From positions 34,458 through 98,457 of the forward strand of contig DKIJ01000027.1 of the NCBI GenBank assembly GCA_002454195.1: DNA of 64,000 nt. Reading direction: 5' to 3'. The position numbers and the translations under genes are program-made. Shown piece by piece: positions 24,683 to 34,422 of this stretch. The notes beneath the pieces are model-generated. The model did no database searches, was not told where the DNA came from, and saw only the letters and a list, made by a program, of their open reading frames with translations. The stretch comes from Flavobacterium sp. UBA6721 (GTDB taxonomy: Bacteria > Bacteroidota > Bacteroidia > Flavobacteriales > Flavobacteriaceae). The stretch's first letter is position 1. The number at the start of each line of letters is the position of its first letter.

Positions 24683-25843
24683 ATGCATATTGCCTTCTTG
24701 ACTCCCGAATATCCTCATACTAAGCTAGCTCATGCAGCTGGGATAGGCACGAGTATTCAAAACTTAGCAAAAGCTTTAGTCCATCAAGGAGTTAAGGTGA
24801 CAATATTGGTGTATGGTCAAAAAGAACAAAAAGTTTTCACCGATAATGAAATTCAAATTCACAGTATAAAGTATAAAAAGTTCCAGTTTTTAACTTGGTT
24901 TTTTCATCGAAAATATATTGAGAACTATTGCAATTCGGTTATTAAACAACAAAAGATTGATTTAATTGAAGCAGCCGATTGGACAGGGATTACTGCCTTT
25001 ATGAAATTCAAAATTCCTTTGGTAATTCGTTTTCATGGAAGTGATACTTATTTTTGTCATTTGGAAAAACGAAAACAAAAGTGGAAGAATTTATTTTTTG
25101 AAAAAAATGCTATTTCAAAAGCAGATGCTTTTATAGCTCCAACTTCTTTTGCGGGTGAATTATCGAAACAGCTTTTTAATTTAAAAGACAAAGAAATTCA
25201 AATTATTAATTATGGTTTGGATTTGGCCCGATTTGAAAATAAGGCTCCAGCCTTATTTGAAGAAGGTTTAATCTTGTATGTAGGAACGGTAATTAGAAAA
25301 AAAGGAGTTTTTGAATTGCCTGCTATTTTTAACAAAGTACGCGAACAATTTCCTGAGGCGAAATTACTTTTGATAGGGGGTGACGCTGCTGATGTATACT
25401 CACAATCACATTCAACTTGGGAATTGCTTCGGCAAGAATTTAAGGCTTCGGATATCGAAAAGGTGCATTATTTAGGCAAAATTTCTTATGATAAAGTGCA
25501 GCACTACATCAAAAAAGCAAATGTTTGCGTGTTTCCTACTTTTGCAGAAACCTTAGGCATGGTGACTATTGAAGCGATGGCAATGCAGAAAGCAGTGGTG
25601 AATTCTAATTTTGGTTGGGCTCAGGAGTTAATAACAGATGATGAAAGTGGTTATTTGGTTTCACCAAAAGACCCTATTACATTTGCTCATAGAATTGTAC
25701 AACTATTACAAAATAAAAAGCAGTGTTTAGTAATAGGTGCTAATGCTCGACAGCGAGTAGAGTTACAATTTGATACGAAGAAAATAGTGCTACAAAATAT
25801 TACCTTTTATCAGCAATTGATAGATAAAAAAAATAGCAAGTGA
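24683..25843 (+). CDS. family 4 glycosyltransferase
   Basis: The 386-residue GT-B enzyme begins HIAFLTPEYPHTKLAHAAGI with GTSIQNLAKAL, the glycine-rich acceptor loop seen in GT4 enzymes. ILYVGTVIRKKGVFELP near 198 opens the donor domain. FPTFAETLGMVTIEAMAM near 291-308 holds the E-x7-E motif that contacts the nucleotide sugar. Its stop overlaps the GTG start of the next gene by 4 bases. It acts on the cytoplasmic side; the sugar is unknown. Confidence 0.92.
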   Translation: MHIAFLTPEYPHTKLAHAAGIGTSIQNLAKALVHQGVKVTILVYGQKEQKVFTDNEIQIHSIKYKKFQFLTWFFHRKYIENYCNSVIKQQKIDLIEAADWTGITAFMKFKIPLVIRFHGSDTYFCHLEKRKQKWKNLFFEKNAISKADAFIAPTSFAGELSKQLFNLKDKEIQIINYGLDLARFENKAPALFEEGLILYVGTVIRKKGVFELPAIFNKVREQFPEAKLLLIGGDAADVYSQSHSTWELLRQEFKASDIEKVHYLGKISYDKVQHYIKKANVCVFPTFAETLGMVTIEAMAMQKAVVNSNFGWAQELITDDESGYLVSPKDPITFAHRIVQLLQNKKQCLVIGANARQRVELQFDTKKIVLQNITFYQQLIDKKNSK

Positions 25844-27369
25844 TAATCCTTTACCATAACAATAACAAATTAGTTCAGGTAGTAAGAAATGGTGAAAACT
25901 TAGATTTTCCTCAGTTTTCTATGGCTACTGCTTTAGTTCGTTTAGCAGAGAATTATCCTCAAGATTGGTTGATTTGGTGCAGTGAAGAAGTTGCTTCTTA
26001 TTTGAATTGTGATAATTTGGAAAAAATTTTCCATCATTATAAAATTATGGCCTCTTATACGATGGCAAAGCAGTTTTATATTCCAGCCGCTATTGGCTAT
26101 GTGGAAGAGTCCCCCTTTATCAAGGTCAATAAGCAAGTATCATATCCTACCTGGTTAATGAGTGCTGATGCAGGTGGTATACATGCTTCGGTTGTACTTA
26201 AAATGGGGAGACTTATACCTAATGGGGCAGATTTTGAATATTTTTTAAATTCAATGGCTAAGTTAGGAATGATAGCAGGCCTTTTTTGTTATTCCGAACC
26301 TCGATTGCTAACTACGATTAATCAAGAGCGTAATACGAAAATTACTGCTGGTTTTTTCACTCTTTTCCGTTTCGTAAGACAGCATTATAAAAAAAGGTGG
26401 TTGTTGTTATTGTTTTTAAACCTAATGCTTTTTGAGAAACGATTTCCAGTGGCTCCTTTTTGTTATGCTTTATTTTTTAAGAGTAGAAAAAAAATCCCAT
26501 TGAATTTAGATTCTATTCTGGTACAGTCAACGAAAGAGTTTGAAAGCGATTTTTCGATAGATGTCATTATTCCAACCATTGGAAGAAAAGAATACCTTTA
26601 TGATGTCCTGAAGGATTTGGCGGTACAAACCCATTTGCCTAAAAAAGTAATCATTGTGGAACAGAATCCTATTCCAGAAAGCCTGCCAGAATTAGATTAT
26701 ATAAAGAATGAAAATTGGCCGTTTCAAATTCAGCATCTTTTTACACATCAGGCAGGGGCTTGTAATGCTAGAAATCTGGCTTTGGCTGAGGTTAGTAGTA
26801 ATTGGGTGTTTTTGAATGATGATGATAATCGATTAGGTAATAATTTAATACAAGAAGTTTTTGCTAAGGCCAATCAATATGGAATTGATGTAATAACTAC
26901 AACCTACTTACAACCCAATGAAGTTCAGTATTATAAAATAGTTCATCAATCGGGGATTTTTGGTTCGGGTAATAGTTTTGTAAAAAAAGATTGTTTAAAA
27001 TATATTCGATTTGATAAAGCCTTAGAATTTGGTTATGGTGAGGATACTGATTTTGGACTGCAATTACGCAATCAAGGATTTGATGTTATTTATTTTCCCG
27101 ATTTGAAAATTACCCATCTAAAAGCACCAATGGGAGGATTTAGGATTCAAACCCAAAAAAAATGGGATGCAGATAAAATTCAGCCCAAACCGTCACCTAC
27201 CATTTTGTATGTACTCCAAAAGTATTATACAAGAGAACAATTGAAAAGTTATAAATTAGTCCTTTTTTTAAAATTACTAAAGCACGAATCAGTTCGTAAT
27301 TATGTTACTTTTTATAAAAACTTCAAACAAAGATGGATAAGAAGTGTTTATTGGGCAAATAATATATAA
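25840..27369 (+). CDS. family 2 glycosyltransferase with a 230-residue N-terminal extension (GTG start)
   Basis: Residues 240 to about 460 are a GT2 domain (DVIIPTIGRKEYLYDVLKDL, then HQAGACNARNLALAE, LNDDDNRLG near 323-331, EFGYGEDTDFGLQLRNQG near 394). The first 230 residues do not match a family I know; they contain WLIWCSEEVASYL and PTWLMSADAGGIHASV, and a hydrophobic stretch near 185-205. No ATG lies near the start, and GTG at 25840 overlaps the preceding stop. At 509 residues it is nearly twice the length of the other GT2 proteins here. Confidence 0.85.
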   Translation: MIILYHNNNKLVQVVRNGENLDFPQFSMATALVRLAENYPQDWLIWCSEEVASYLNCDNLEKIFHHYKIMASYTMAKQFYIPAAIGYVEESPFIKVNKQVSYPTWLMSADAGGIHASVVLKMGRLIPNGADFEYFLNSMAKLGMIAGLFCYSEPRLLTTINQERNTKITAGFFTLFRFVRQHYKKRWLLLLFLNLMLFEKRFPVAPFCYALFFKSRKKIPLNLDSILVQSTKEFESDFSIDVIIPTIGRKEYLYDVLKDLAVQTHLPKKVIIVEQNPIPESLPELDYIKNENWPFQIQHLFTHQAGACNARNLALAEVSSNWVFLNDDDNRLGNNLIQEVFAKANQYGIDVITTTYLQPNEVQYYKIVHQSGIFGSGNSFVKKDCLKYIRFDKALEFGYGEDTDFGLQLRNQGFDVIYFPDLKITHLKAPMGGFRIQTQKKWDADKIQPKPSPTILYVLQKYYTREQLKSYKLVLFLKLLKHESVRNYVTFYKNFKQRWIRSVYWANNI

Positions 27370-27371
27370 GG

Positions 27372-28166
27372 ATGGAGGATGTACTAAAAATAAGTTTTTT
27401 AATTACACATTATAATAGACCTTATGATTTAGCTCAATGTATTAATGGAATAAGAAAAATTCCACTTACAAACTATGAAATTGTTGTGAGTGATGATGGA
27501 AGTTCTCCTCAAAATATTAAAACTATTCAATCATATGAAATAGATCAATTAGTTTTAGCTACAGTTAATCAGGGATTGGCTGCTAATATCAATAAAGGCT
27601 TGAAAGTTTGTAAAGGGCAATATATTATTTATTGTCAGGAAGATTTTATGATTAGCCCTGAAATATCAAATGTAATGGAAGAATGTTATGAATTATTAGA
27701 AAATAATAGTTTAGATCTAATTCGTTTTACTTCAAATTTTTATTTTAAAGAAACGATACCACTAACTTCTTCGATAAGTAGAATACCAAAATTTTCTTGG
27801 AACAATTTTTTTTATAATTTTTATCAATACAGTGACCATCCCTTTATTATTAAAAGTGGTTTTCATGATCAATATGGTTACTATCAAGAAGAAACTTCTG
27901 GAAGATATGGTGAAACAGAATATGCAATTCGAATTTTAAAATCTAATGCAAAAATAGGGATAACTAATAGATTTATGGCTTTTTCAATTGAGGGAAGTAA
28001 ATCTGTACTGGCTAATGAGTCTGATACAACTAGAAGAAATAACAGTAAACCACTCAATAAATCTTTAATTAAAATGGTCAGAGCTTTGAGGTTGTATATA
28101 GAATGCTTGTTGTATCAAAAATCTAACAGAGGATTAAAAACTTATAGAAATTACAGGGAAAAATAA
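27372..28166 (+). CDS. family 2 glycosyltransferase
   Basis: The 264-residue protein starts LKISFLITHYNRPYDLAQCI, has VVSDDGSSPQN near 37-47, NQGLAANINKGL and the metal motif CQEDFMI near 88-94 (QED in place of the usual DXD). GRYGETEYAIRIL near 176 supplies the acidic catalytic region. It starts 2 bases after the previous stop codon and is more AT-rich than its neighbours. Specificity is unknown. Confidence 0.87.
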   Translation: MEDVLKISFLITHYNRPYDLAQCINGIRKIPLTNYEIVVSDDGSSPQNIKTIQSYEIDQLVLATVNQGLAANINKGLKVCKGQYIIYCQEDFMISPEISNVMEECYELLENNSLDLIRFTSNFYFKETIPLTSSISRIPKFSWNNFFYNFYQYSDHPFIIKSGFHDQYGYYQEETSGRYGETEYAIRILKSNAKIGITNRFMAFSIEGSKSVLANESDTTRRNNSKPLNKSLIKMVRALRLYIECLLYQKSNRGLKTYRNYREK

Positions 28167-28170
28167 ATTT

Positions 28171-29193
28171 ATGCTAAAAGTATACACAGAACAAATTTAT
28201 TTAACACCAGAAAACAGAAGATTTGTTTTTCCGTTATTGTTTGATTTATGGTATGTGCCAAATACTGAGTTATTAGAAAAATACCAAATAGTTTCTGAAA
28301 TTGCTGATTGTGATATTGCAGTAGTTCCTATTGATATTGCCCGTTATGATAGTTCTAAAAGGCAGCAAAAATTAAATGATTTTATTAAAAAAGCATCGGA
28401 TTTAGATAAAAAAGTTTGGCTGTATTCAGGGGGCGATTATGGAAAAAGTGTATCTACAAATGCGTATACTTTTCGCTTAGGTGGTTTTGCTACTCTATTG
28501 GATTCGCAAACATTTATTTTACCTTCCTTTATAAATGATCCGTATGTTATTTTAGCAAAAGAATTTAGAACTTTGGATAAATCACCACAGGCTCAAATTG
28601 GTTTTGTAGGTCATGCTAATGATTCATTTGTAAAGCGAATAAAAGAGTATTTGCTTTTTTTGAACTATAATTTTAAACGTTGGATAGGTAAAATACAAAC
28701 GGATTTTCAACCCTTTTATTCATCTAGTAGTAAAAGGTACAAGTATTTAAAACAATTAGAGAAAAGTCCAGAAGTTGAAACCCATTTTATATTTAGAGAT
28801 AAATACAGAGCGGGAGTAAAAACAACTGAAGAAAAGAGAGTAACTAGGCTGGAGTTTTTTGAAAATATGGAATCTCATCCTTATACTTTTTGTATGCGTG
28901 GAGTTGGAAATTTTTCGGTTCGTTTTTACGAAGCGCTTGCAATGGGTAGAATTCCATTTGTTATTGATACCGATTTTAGTTTACCTTTAAACCAAGATAT
29001 TAACTGGGATAAGCATTGTGTTATTGTAAAAGCAGATAAAATGGTTGCGTCTTTAATTGATTTTCATCAAAGAATAAGTGAAGAAGATTTTGAAATTATG
29101 CAGCAGAATAATAGAAAATTATGGCAAAGCCATTTAGAACGTAAAGCCTATTTTTTAAAAGTTTATTCCCTATTTAAGGTAGCTAGAAAATGA
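28171..29193 (+). CDS. exostosin-like (GT47) glycosyltransferase
   Basis: The 340-residue protein resembles the exostosin family. It begins LKVYTEQIYLTPENRRFVFP, and the C-terminal part has the donor-binding pattern YTFCMRGVGNFSVRFYEALA near 245-264 followed by MGRIPFVIDTDFSLPL. Bacterial members act in polysaccharide loci, but most donors are unknown. No membrane anchor is seen, unlike the eukaryotic proteins. The next gene overlaps its end by 4 bases (ATGA). Confidence 0.82.
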   Translation: MLKVYTEQIYLTPENRRFVFPLLFDLWYVPNTELLEKYQIVSEIADCDIAVVPIDIARYDSSKRQQKLNDFIKKASDLDKKVWLYSGGDYGKSVSTNAYTFRLGGFATLLDSQTFILPSFINDPYVILAKEFRTLDKSPQAQIGFVGHANDSFVKRIKEYLLFLNYNFKRWIGKIQTDFQPFYSSSSKRYKYLKQLEKSPEVETHFIFRDKYRAGVKTTEEKRVTRLEFFENMESHPYTFCMRGVGNFSVRFYEALAMGRIPFVIDTDFSLPLNQDINWDKHCVIVKADKMVASLIDFHQRISEEDFEIMQQNNRKLWQSHLERKAYFLKVYSLFKVARK

Positions 29194-30182
29194 AATTTAC
29201 ATTAATTGTATGTACTTATATGCGTCCAGAGCCCTTGTTGCGATTATTGCAATCCGTTCAAGAGCAAACCGTTTATCCTGATGAAATTATAATTATTGAT
29301 GGTTCTTTAAATCGAGATACAGAATTTGTTTTAAAGGATAAGGCAATGCAAAATTTGCAGTATTTTTTGGTCGAAGATGAAAATAGAGGATTGACAAGAC
29401 AACGAAATTTTGGGATTTCAAAAGCTGCTATAGATTCTGAGATAGTGTGTTTTTTAGATGATGATACCGTTTTAGAGAATGATTATTTTGAGCAATTAAT
29501 AAAAACCTATACTATTTTTCCTGATGCTTTAGGTGTAGGAGGTTATATTGTAAATGAAATTAAGTGGGAAAAAGTAGAAGCTAATTATATTCCAAATAGT
29601 AATGAATTCTATTTTGATGGCTGGAAACGTAAAGACGGAAGTCGTTTTGTGTTGCGGAAAAAATTAGCTTTAGATAGTAATTGTCCTCCAGGTTATTCTC
29701 CGTTGTATTCTCACGGTAGAAGTGTTGGTTTTCTTCCTCCAAGTGAAAAAATATATGAAGTAGAACAACTTATGGGGGGCGTTTCGTCTTTTAAGAAGTC
29801 CGTTTTTGAGACGTTTTCATTTTCAACATATTTTGAAGGATATGGACTATATGAAGATGCCGATTTTAGTTTACGATTGGCAAAAACAGGAAAATTGTAT
29901 GTAAATACAAGAGCCAAAATAAGTCATTTCCATGAAAGCTCAGGTAGACCTAATCAATATCATTACGGTAAAATGGTGGTGCGGAACGGTTGGTATGTAT
30001 GGAGAGTAAAAAATCCAGAACCTGTTTTTAGAGATAAATTTAAATGGCATGCAATAACGATACTTTTGATGTCAACTCGTTTTTTAAATACAGTAACAAC
30101 TGCGAATAAAAAAGAGGCTTTTACAGAAGCCCTTGGGCGTTTTGTGGGTTGGTGGAGTTTGATTTTTAATAAACCAAAATAG
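29190..30182 (+). CDS. family 2 glycosyltransferase
   Basis: The 330-residue GT2 enzyme has FTLIVCTYMRPEPLLRLLQS, IIIDGSLNRDTEFVL near 34-48, NRGLTRQRNFGIS and the metal motif CFLDDDTVLE at about 87-96. A longer middle part and LMGGVSSFKKSVFETF near 199 come before GLYEDADFSLRLAKTG near 222. This layout is typical of rhamnosyl- and galactosyl-transferase-like GT2 proteins. It overlaps the exostosin-like gene and lies 5 bases before an acetyltransferase gene. Confidence 0.9.
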   Translation: MKFTLIVCTYMRPEPLLRLLQSVQEQTVYPDEIIIIDGSLNRDTEFVLKDKAMQNLQYFLVEDENRGLTRQRNFGISKAAIDSEIVCFLDDDTVLENDYFEQLIKTYTIFPDALGVGGYIVNEIKWEKVEANYIPNSNEFYFDGWKRKDGSRFVLRKKLALDSNCPPGYSPLYSHGRSVGFLPPSEKIYEVEQLMGGVSSFKKSVFETFSFSTYFEGYGLYEDADFSLRLAKTGKLYVNTRAKISHFHESSGRPNQYHYGKMVVRNGWYVWRVKNPEPVFRDKFKWHAITILLMSTRFLNTVTTANKKEAFTEALGRFVGWWSLIFNKPK

Positions 30183-30187
30183 ATTTT

Positions 30188-30739
30188 ATGAATTTATTTC
30201 AATTGATTTATTTAGATTATAAAAAATATAAAAAGTATGGAGGGAATTTTTTTTCCATACTTTTTTTTACTCAAGGTTTTTGGGCTGTTTTTCAATATAG
30301 AATTGCCCATTTTGTTTATCAATTAAAGATTCCAATTTTAAAACAATTTTGTCAAGTTGTATGTTTACTATGGCAAAAAATGATTGAAATAAGTACAGGT
30401 ATTTCAATTCCATCTTCTGCGGCAATTGGACATTCTTTTTATGTTGGTCATTTTGGAGGAGTAATCATAAATGCAAAAGCAATTATTGGTAACAATTGCA
30501 ATATTTCTCAAGGAGTAACTATTGGTGTATCAGGTTTAAATGAAAGTAGAGGCGTTCCAAGAATTGGTAATAATGTGTATTTAGGAGCTAATAGTGTTGT
30601 TGTCGGAGCTATTGATATAGGAGATGATGTTTTAGTAAGCGCTTGTTCACTAGTGGTTAAAAATGTTGAATCGCATCATGTAGTATCCGGAGTTCCTGCA
30701 GTTATCATTTCATCTAAAGGTTCTAAAGGATATATATAA
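30188..30739 (+). CDS. serine-acetyltransferase-like hexapeptide acetyltransferase
   Basis: The 183-residue protein has a hydrophobic N-terminal helix region (about 20-65) and then a beta-helix core: IEISTGISIPSSAAIGHSFY, VGHFGGVIINAKAIIGNNCN, ISQGVTIG near 112 and PRIGNNVYLGANSVVVGAID. It resembles CysE, but in this place it more likely acetylates a polysaccharide building block. It ends in VVSGVPAVII, as such enzymes do. It sits between two glycosyltransferase genes with gaps of 3-5 bases. Confidence 0.85.
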   Translation: MNLFQLIYLDYKKYKKYGGNFFSILFFTQGFWAVFQYRIAHFVYQLKIPILKQFCQVVCLLWQKMIEISTGISIPSSAAIGHSFYVGHFGGVIINAKAIIGNNCNISQGVTIGVSGLNESRGVPRIGNNVYLGANSVVVGAIDIGDDVLVSACSLVVKNVESHHVVSGVPAVIISSKGSKGYI

Positions 30740-30742
30740 ATT

Positions 30743-31861
30743 ATGAAATTAATAGTGTTTTCATCTGCACCAATTATAAAGCTTGAAGGGAAATTACATA
30801 TGTATTCTCCTTATGAAAAAGAAATGCAGCTATGGGCTAAATTTGTAGATGAAATTATTTTTTGTTGCCCTGTATGGAATGAAGATAGAGACCTATTGAT
30901 TTCGGAATTAAATTTTTCAACTTCAAGGCTTATTCCTCTCACTGAATTCAGTATTAAAAGTATCAAGTTGGCATTTCAATCCATAGCTAAAGTATTGAAA
31001 AATGGTTTGATTATTTTCAAAGCCATGCAACAAGCCGATCATATTCATTTGCGTTGTCCTGGCAACATGGGATTGTTAGCTTGCTTTTTACAAATACTTT
31101 TTCCATCCAAACCTAAAACGGCTAAATATGCCGGAAATTGGGATCCAAAAGCAAAGCAACCTTGGTCGTATCGTTTACAAAAATGGTTGTTAGCGAATAC
31201 TTTTTTGACTCGAAACATGAAAGTCTTGGTCTATGGCGAATGGAATAATCAATCGGTTAACATTACACCTTTTTTTACCGCCAGTTATTCAGAGAAAGAA
31301 ATAGTTATCGAGCCAAAGAAAATAAAAGCTAATAAAACCATTCGACTGCTATTTGTAGGGAGTTTAGTAGAAGGAAAAAATCCCTTATATGCCATACAAA
31401 TTTTGGAACAATTGAGAGCAAAGCAAATAAATGCAGTGCTGGATATCTATGGTGAGGGTGTTTTGCGTTCGTCTTTAGAACTTTACATTGTGGAAAACCA
31501 ACTTCAAGAATATGTTATTTTACATGGGAATCAAAATCAGGAAGTGCTAAAAAAAGCTTATCAGGAGAGTCATTTTGTGGTATTAGCTTCTAAAAGTGAA
31601 GGTTGGCCTAAAGCCATTGCCGAAGCTATGTTTTGGGGTTCTGTTCCTATCGCTACTTCAGTTTCCTGTATTCCTTTTATGTTGGATGATGGGAATCGAG
31701 GGATTATATTGCAAAAAAAGCTGGACAAGGATGCTGAGGCTGTGCTGAGGCTAATAAATAATGCTGCAGATTATGAAAATAAAAGTGCGGCAGCGATACA
31801 TTGGTCAAGAAAGTATACCTTAGAACGTTTTGAATTAGAAATTCAAAAACTAATCAGATGA
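30743..31861 (+). CDS. family 4 glycosyltransferase
   Basis: The 372-residue GT-B protein has an N-terminal domain with HIHLRCPGNMGLLACFLQIL near 96-115. The donor domain opens at IRLLFVGSLVEGKNPLYAIQ near 201. LASKSEGWPKAIAEAMFWGS near 280 contains the E-x7-E nucleotide-sugar motif. It overlaps the next GT4 gene by 4 bases, so the two are translated together and probably act in successive steps. The sugar is unknown. Confidence 0.9.
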   Translation: MKLIVFSSAPIIKLEGKLHMYSPYEKEMQLWAKFVDEIIFCCPVWNEDRDLLISELNFSTSRLIPLTEFSIKSIKLAFQSIAKVLKNGLIIFKAMQQADHIHLRCPGNMGLLACFLQILFPSKPKTAKYAGNWDPKAKQPWSYRLQKWLLANTFLTRNMKVLVYGEWNNQSVNITPFFTASYSEKEIVIEPKKIKANKTIRLLFVGSLVEGKNPLYAIQILEQLRAKQINAVLDIYGEGVLRSSLELYIVENQLQEYVILHGNQNQEVLKKAYQESHFVVLASKSEGWPKAIAEAMFWGSVPIATSVSCIPFMLDDGNRGIILQKKLDKDAEAVLRLINNAADYENKSAAAIHWSRKYTLERFELEIQKLIR

Positions 31862-32943
31862 GAGTAGTGCAACTAATAGATTCCTTGGAGGCAGGCGGAG
31901 CCGAACGAATGGCGGTAAATTATGCCAACACTTTGGCGGAAAATTGTGCTTTCTCTGCACTAGTGACTACACGCAAAGAGGGACTGCTCAAAGCGCAATT
32001 AAATCGCAATGTCGCCTACTTGTTTTTGAATAAAAAAAGAACTTGGGATGTTAATGCAGTTCTAAAATTACGAAAATTCATTCGTGACAATAAAATGCAA
32101 GTGATTCAGGCACACAGCTCGTCTTTCTTTTTAGCAGTATTGGTTAAATTGTGCTACCCGAAAATTAAAATTATTTGGCACGACCATTATGGGAATAGTG
32201 ATTTTTTGTCCGAACGTTCCAAACGAGCTTTGCAACTGGCAAGTATGTTTTTTAGTGCTGTGATCGTAGTGAATGAAAAGTTACATCTTTGGGTAAAAGA
32301 ATATTTAAAATGTCAAAATACGATCTATTTGCCCAATTTCGCAGTAGTCAATCAGGCTGTTAGCGAACCAACACAATTGAAAGGTCAAGCGGGGAAACGA
32401 ATTTTATGTTTGGCCAATTTGCGAGAGCAAAAAAATCATTTAATGTTAGTAAAAGTGGCTGCTAAACTCAAAGAGTCCCATCCTGATTGGAGTTTGCATT
32501 TGCTGGGCAAAGATTTACAAGATGACTATTCTAGGATGATAAAGAACAGTATACAAGAACACAATTTGTCCCAACAGCTTTATATGTATGATACATGCTT
32601 GGATGTTGAAGCCATTATAGCTCAAGTTGAAATTGGAATTTTAACATCCATTTCAGAAGGACTTCCTGTAGCTGTTTTGGAATATGCTTTGGGTAAAAAA
32701 GTGGTTCTAGCCACCAATGTTGGGCAAATAGCGGCTCTTGTGGAAGATAATAAAAATGGTTTTTTGGTGCCTTCTAATGATGGTGAAATGTTTTACAATC
32801 GATTGGTTCAGTTAATAGAGAATCCATCACTAAGAGATACCTTTTCAGAAAGGCTAAATGATAAAGTAGAGCACTATTTTTCGGCAACATCCACTATAAA
32901 GAAATATATTTGTTGGGTACAAAAAACAATTATTAATGAATAA
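31858..32943 (+). CDS. family 4 glycosyltransferase
   Basis: The 361-residue protein starts MRVVQLIDSLEAGGAERMAV, the textbook acceptor-side loop of GT4 enzymes (GGAER). The donor domain begins at KRILCLANLREQKNHLMLVK near 180, and the E-x7-E motif is in LTSISEGLPVAVLEYALGK near 262. It overlaps both neighbours (4 bases before, 8 bases after). It acts in the cytoplasm, adding a sugar to the lipid-linked glycan; specificity is unknown. Confidence 0.92.
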   Translation: MRVVQLIDSLEAGGAERMAVNYANTLAENCAFSALVTTRKEGLLKAQLNRNVAYLFLNKKRTWDVNAVLKLRKFIRDNKMQVIQAHSSSFFLAVLVKLCYPKIKIIWHDHYGNSDFLSERSKRALQLASMFFSAVIVVNEKLHLWVKEYLKCQNTIYLPNFAVVNQAVSEPTQLKGQAGKRILCLANLREQKNHLMLVKVAAKLKESHPDWSLHLLGKDLQDDYSRMIKNSIQEHNLSQQLYMYDTCLDVEAIIAQVEIGILTSISEGLPVAVLEYALGKKVVLATNVGQIAALVEDNKNGFLVPSNDGEMFYNRLVQLIENPSLRDTFSERLNDKVEHYFSATSTIKKYICWVQKTIINE

Positions 32944-34294
32944 ATCGGAAATTGATTATATCCAACTCCTTGCGCTTCATATAGGTTTAGCGGTAGTCCT
33001 GTTTTTTATTCCTTTTTTGTCTAAAATCTATGCCTTACTCATAGCCGTTATTGGGGTGTATTATATCATTAGTAAAAACAACCAAAATAATGAAGTGTTT
33101 TATGTTTCGGCCTATTTAGTGGGAGCCGAAGTGTTTTTAAGAATGACAGGAGGGAATTTAAATAATGAATACGTGAAAACAATCGTTTCATTGTTAATGT
33201 TGTTGGGTTTTGTATTGAGCGGTTTTTCAAAAAATAGTATCGTTTATTGGTTGTATTTTTTGCTACTAATACCAGGGATTATTGTGACGATGAGTAATCA
33301 AAATTTGGATTTAGAAATCCGTAAGGCAATAACCTTTAATATCTCGGGACCAGTTTGTTTGGGGTTGAGCGCTTTGTATTGTTATCAAAGGAAAATAACA
33401 TATAATCAGTTGCATAATGGCTTGATTTTTTTAGGTTTACCTATAGTAAGTACCCTAACTTATTTATTGTTGTACAATCCTTCGGTAAGGGAGGTGGTTA
33501 CGGGAACCCAGTCTAACTTTGCTACCTCAGGTGGTTTTGGTCCTAATCAAGTGGCAACCATTTTGGGCATAGGAATGTTTGTGTTTTTTTGCCAATTGGT
33601 TTTTTTATCGAAATCAAAAAGGATGATGTTGTTAAACGGGTTTTTGTTAGTAACCTGTAGTTACAGAGCCATTGTTACCTTTTCACGTGGAGGAGTTATT
33701 TCAGGAGTAGCAATGATAGTTTGTGTGATTCTGGCGACTTATTTTTTAGCGAATACATCAGGAAAAAGGAAAGTAAGTTGGATTGTTTTTGTGACGGGTA
33801 TTTTGGCTTTGAGTATTTGGACTTATAGTGTCATTCAAACAAATGGTTTAATTGCCAAAAGATATGCGAATCAAGATGCCGCAGGTAGGGTAAAAGAGGA
33901 TCGATTGGGAGGAAGGGAACAAATACTTGGTACCGAACTAGAACTGTTTAAAGAAAATCCAATTATGGGTGTGGGTGTAGGTATGGGAAAGTCTTATCGA
34001 GGTGAAATGTTAGGAGAAGAAGTGGCAACTCATAATGAAATGACGAGATTGTTAGCAGAGCATGGCATGTTTGGGGTTCTAATACTTCTAATACTGTTAG
34101 TTACCCCCATTATTTTATATGTTCTGAATTATCAAAATATTTACTTTTTTTCGTTTTATTTTTTTTGGTTACTTACAATCAATCATGCCGCAATGCGTAT
34201 AGCTGCACCAGCATTTGTGTATGCCTTAACCTTATTAAAACTGGTTATAGAACCTGCTCCTAAAGTCCAACAAGAAGAGGTTCAGGAGGGATAG
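32936..34294 (+). CDS. O-antigen ligase / polymerase family membrane protein
   Basis: The 452-residue protein has about 11-12 hydrophobic segments and the family's large periplasmic loop with GGREQILGTELELFKENP near 323-340 and GVGVGMGKS, then THNEMTRLLAEHGMFGVLIL near 363-382. The conserved HNE(x)nEHG pattern marks the WaaL/Wzy_C family. It either ligates finished O-polysaccharide to lipid A core or polymerises repeat units. With an ABC exporter in the same locus the ligase role is favoured, since Wzy polymerases normally go with Wzx, which is not seen here. The tail is charged and glutamate-rich. Confidence 0.85.
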   Translation: MNKSEIDYIQLLALHIGLAVVLFFIPFLSKIYALLIAVIGVYYIISKNNQNNEVFYVSAYLVGAEVFLRMTGGNLNNEYVKTIVSLLMLLGFVLSGFSKNSIVYWLYFLLLIPGIIVTMSNQNLDLEIRKAITFNISGPVCLGLSALYCYQRKITYNQLHNGLIFLGLPIVSTLTYLLLYNPSVREVVTGTQSNFATSGGFGPNQVATILGIGMFVFFCQLVFLSKSKRMMLLNGFLLVTCSYRAIVTFSRGGVISGVAMIVCVILATYFLANTSGKRKVSWIVFVTGILALSIWTYSVIQTNGLIAKRYANQDAAGRVKEDRLGGREQILGTELELFKENPIMGVGVGMGKSYRGEMLGEEVATHNEMTRLLAEHGMFGVLILLILLVTPIILYVLNYQNIYFFSFYFFWLLTINHAAMRIAAPAFVYALTLLKLVIEPAPKVQQEEVQEG

Positions 34295-34324
34295 TTTGCA
34301 TTTAAACGGATAAACGGCAAATTG

Positions 34325-34355
34325 TAGCGCTTTTTTCAACTTAAATAATATTTTT
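34325..34355 (+). promoter_or_regulatory. putative flavobacterial promoter before the initiating sugar transferase
   Basis: A TATTTTTG element (about 34348-34355) matches the -7 consensus TAnnTTTG, with an ATTG about 24 bases upstream. It lies in the 128-base gap after the ligase gene, some 70 bases before the ATG at 34423. The spacing is slightly longer than the usual 17-23, so this is tentative. Confidence 0.45.
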
Positions 34356-34422
34356 GTATCGATAAGTGCAACTATCTCAATAGCTGTGCTACGCAATTTA
34401 AATTGAAGTGAGATAAAAACGA

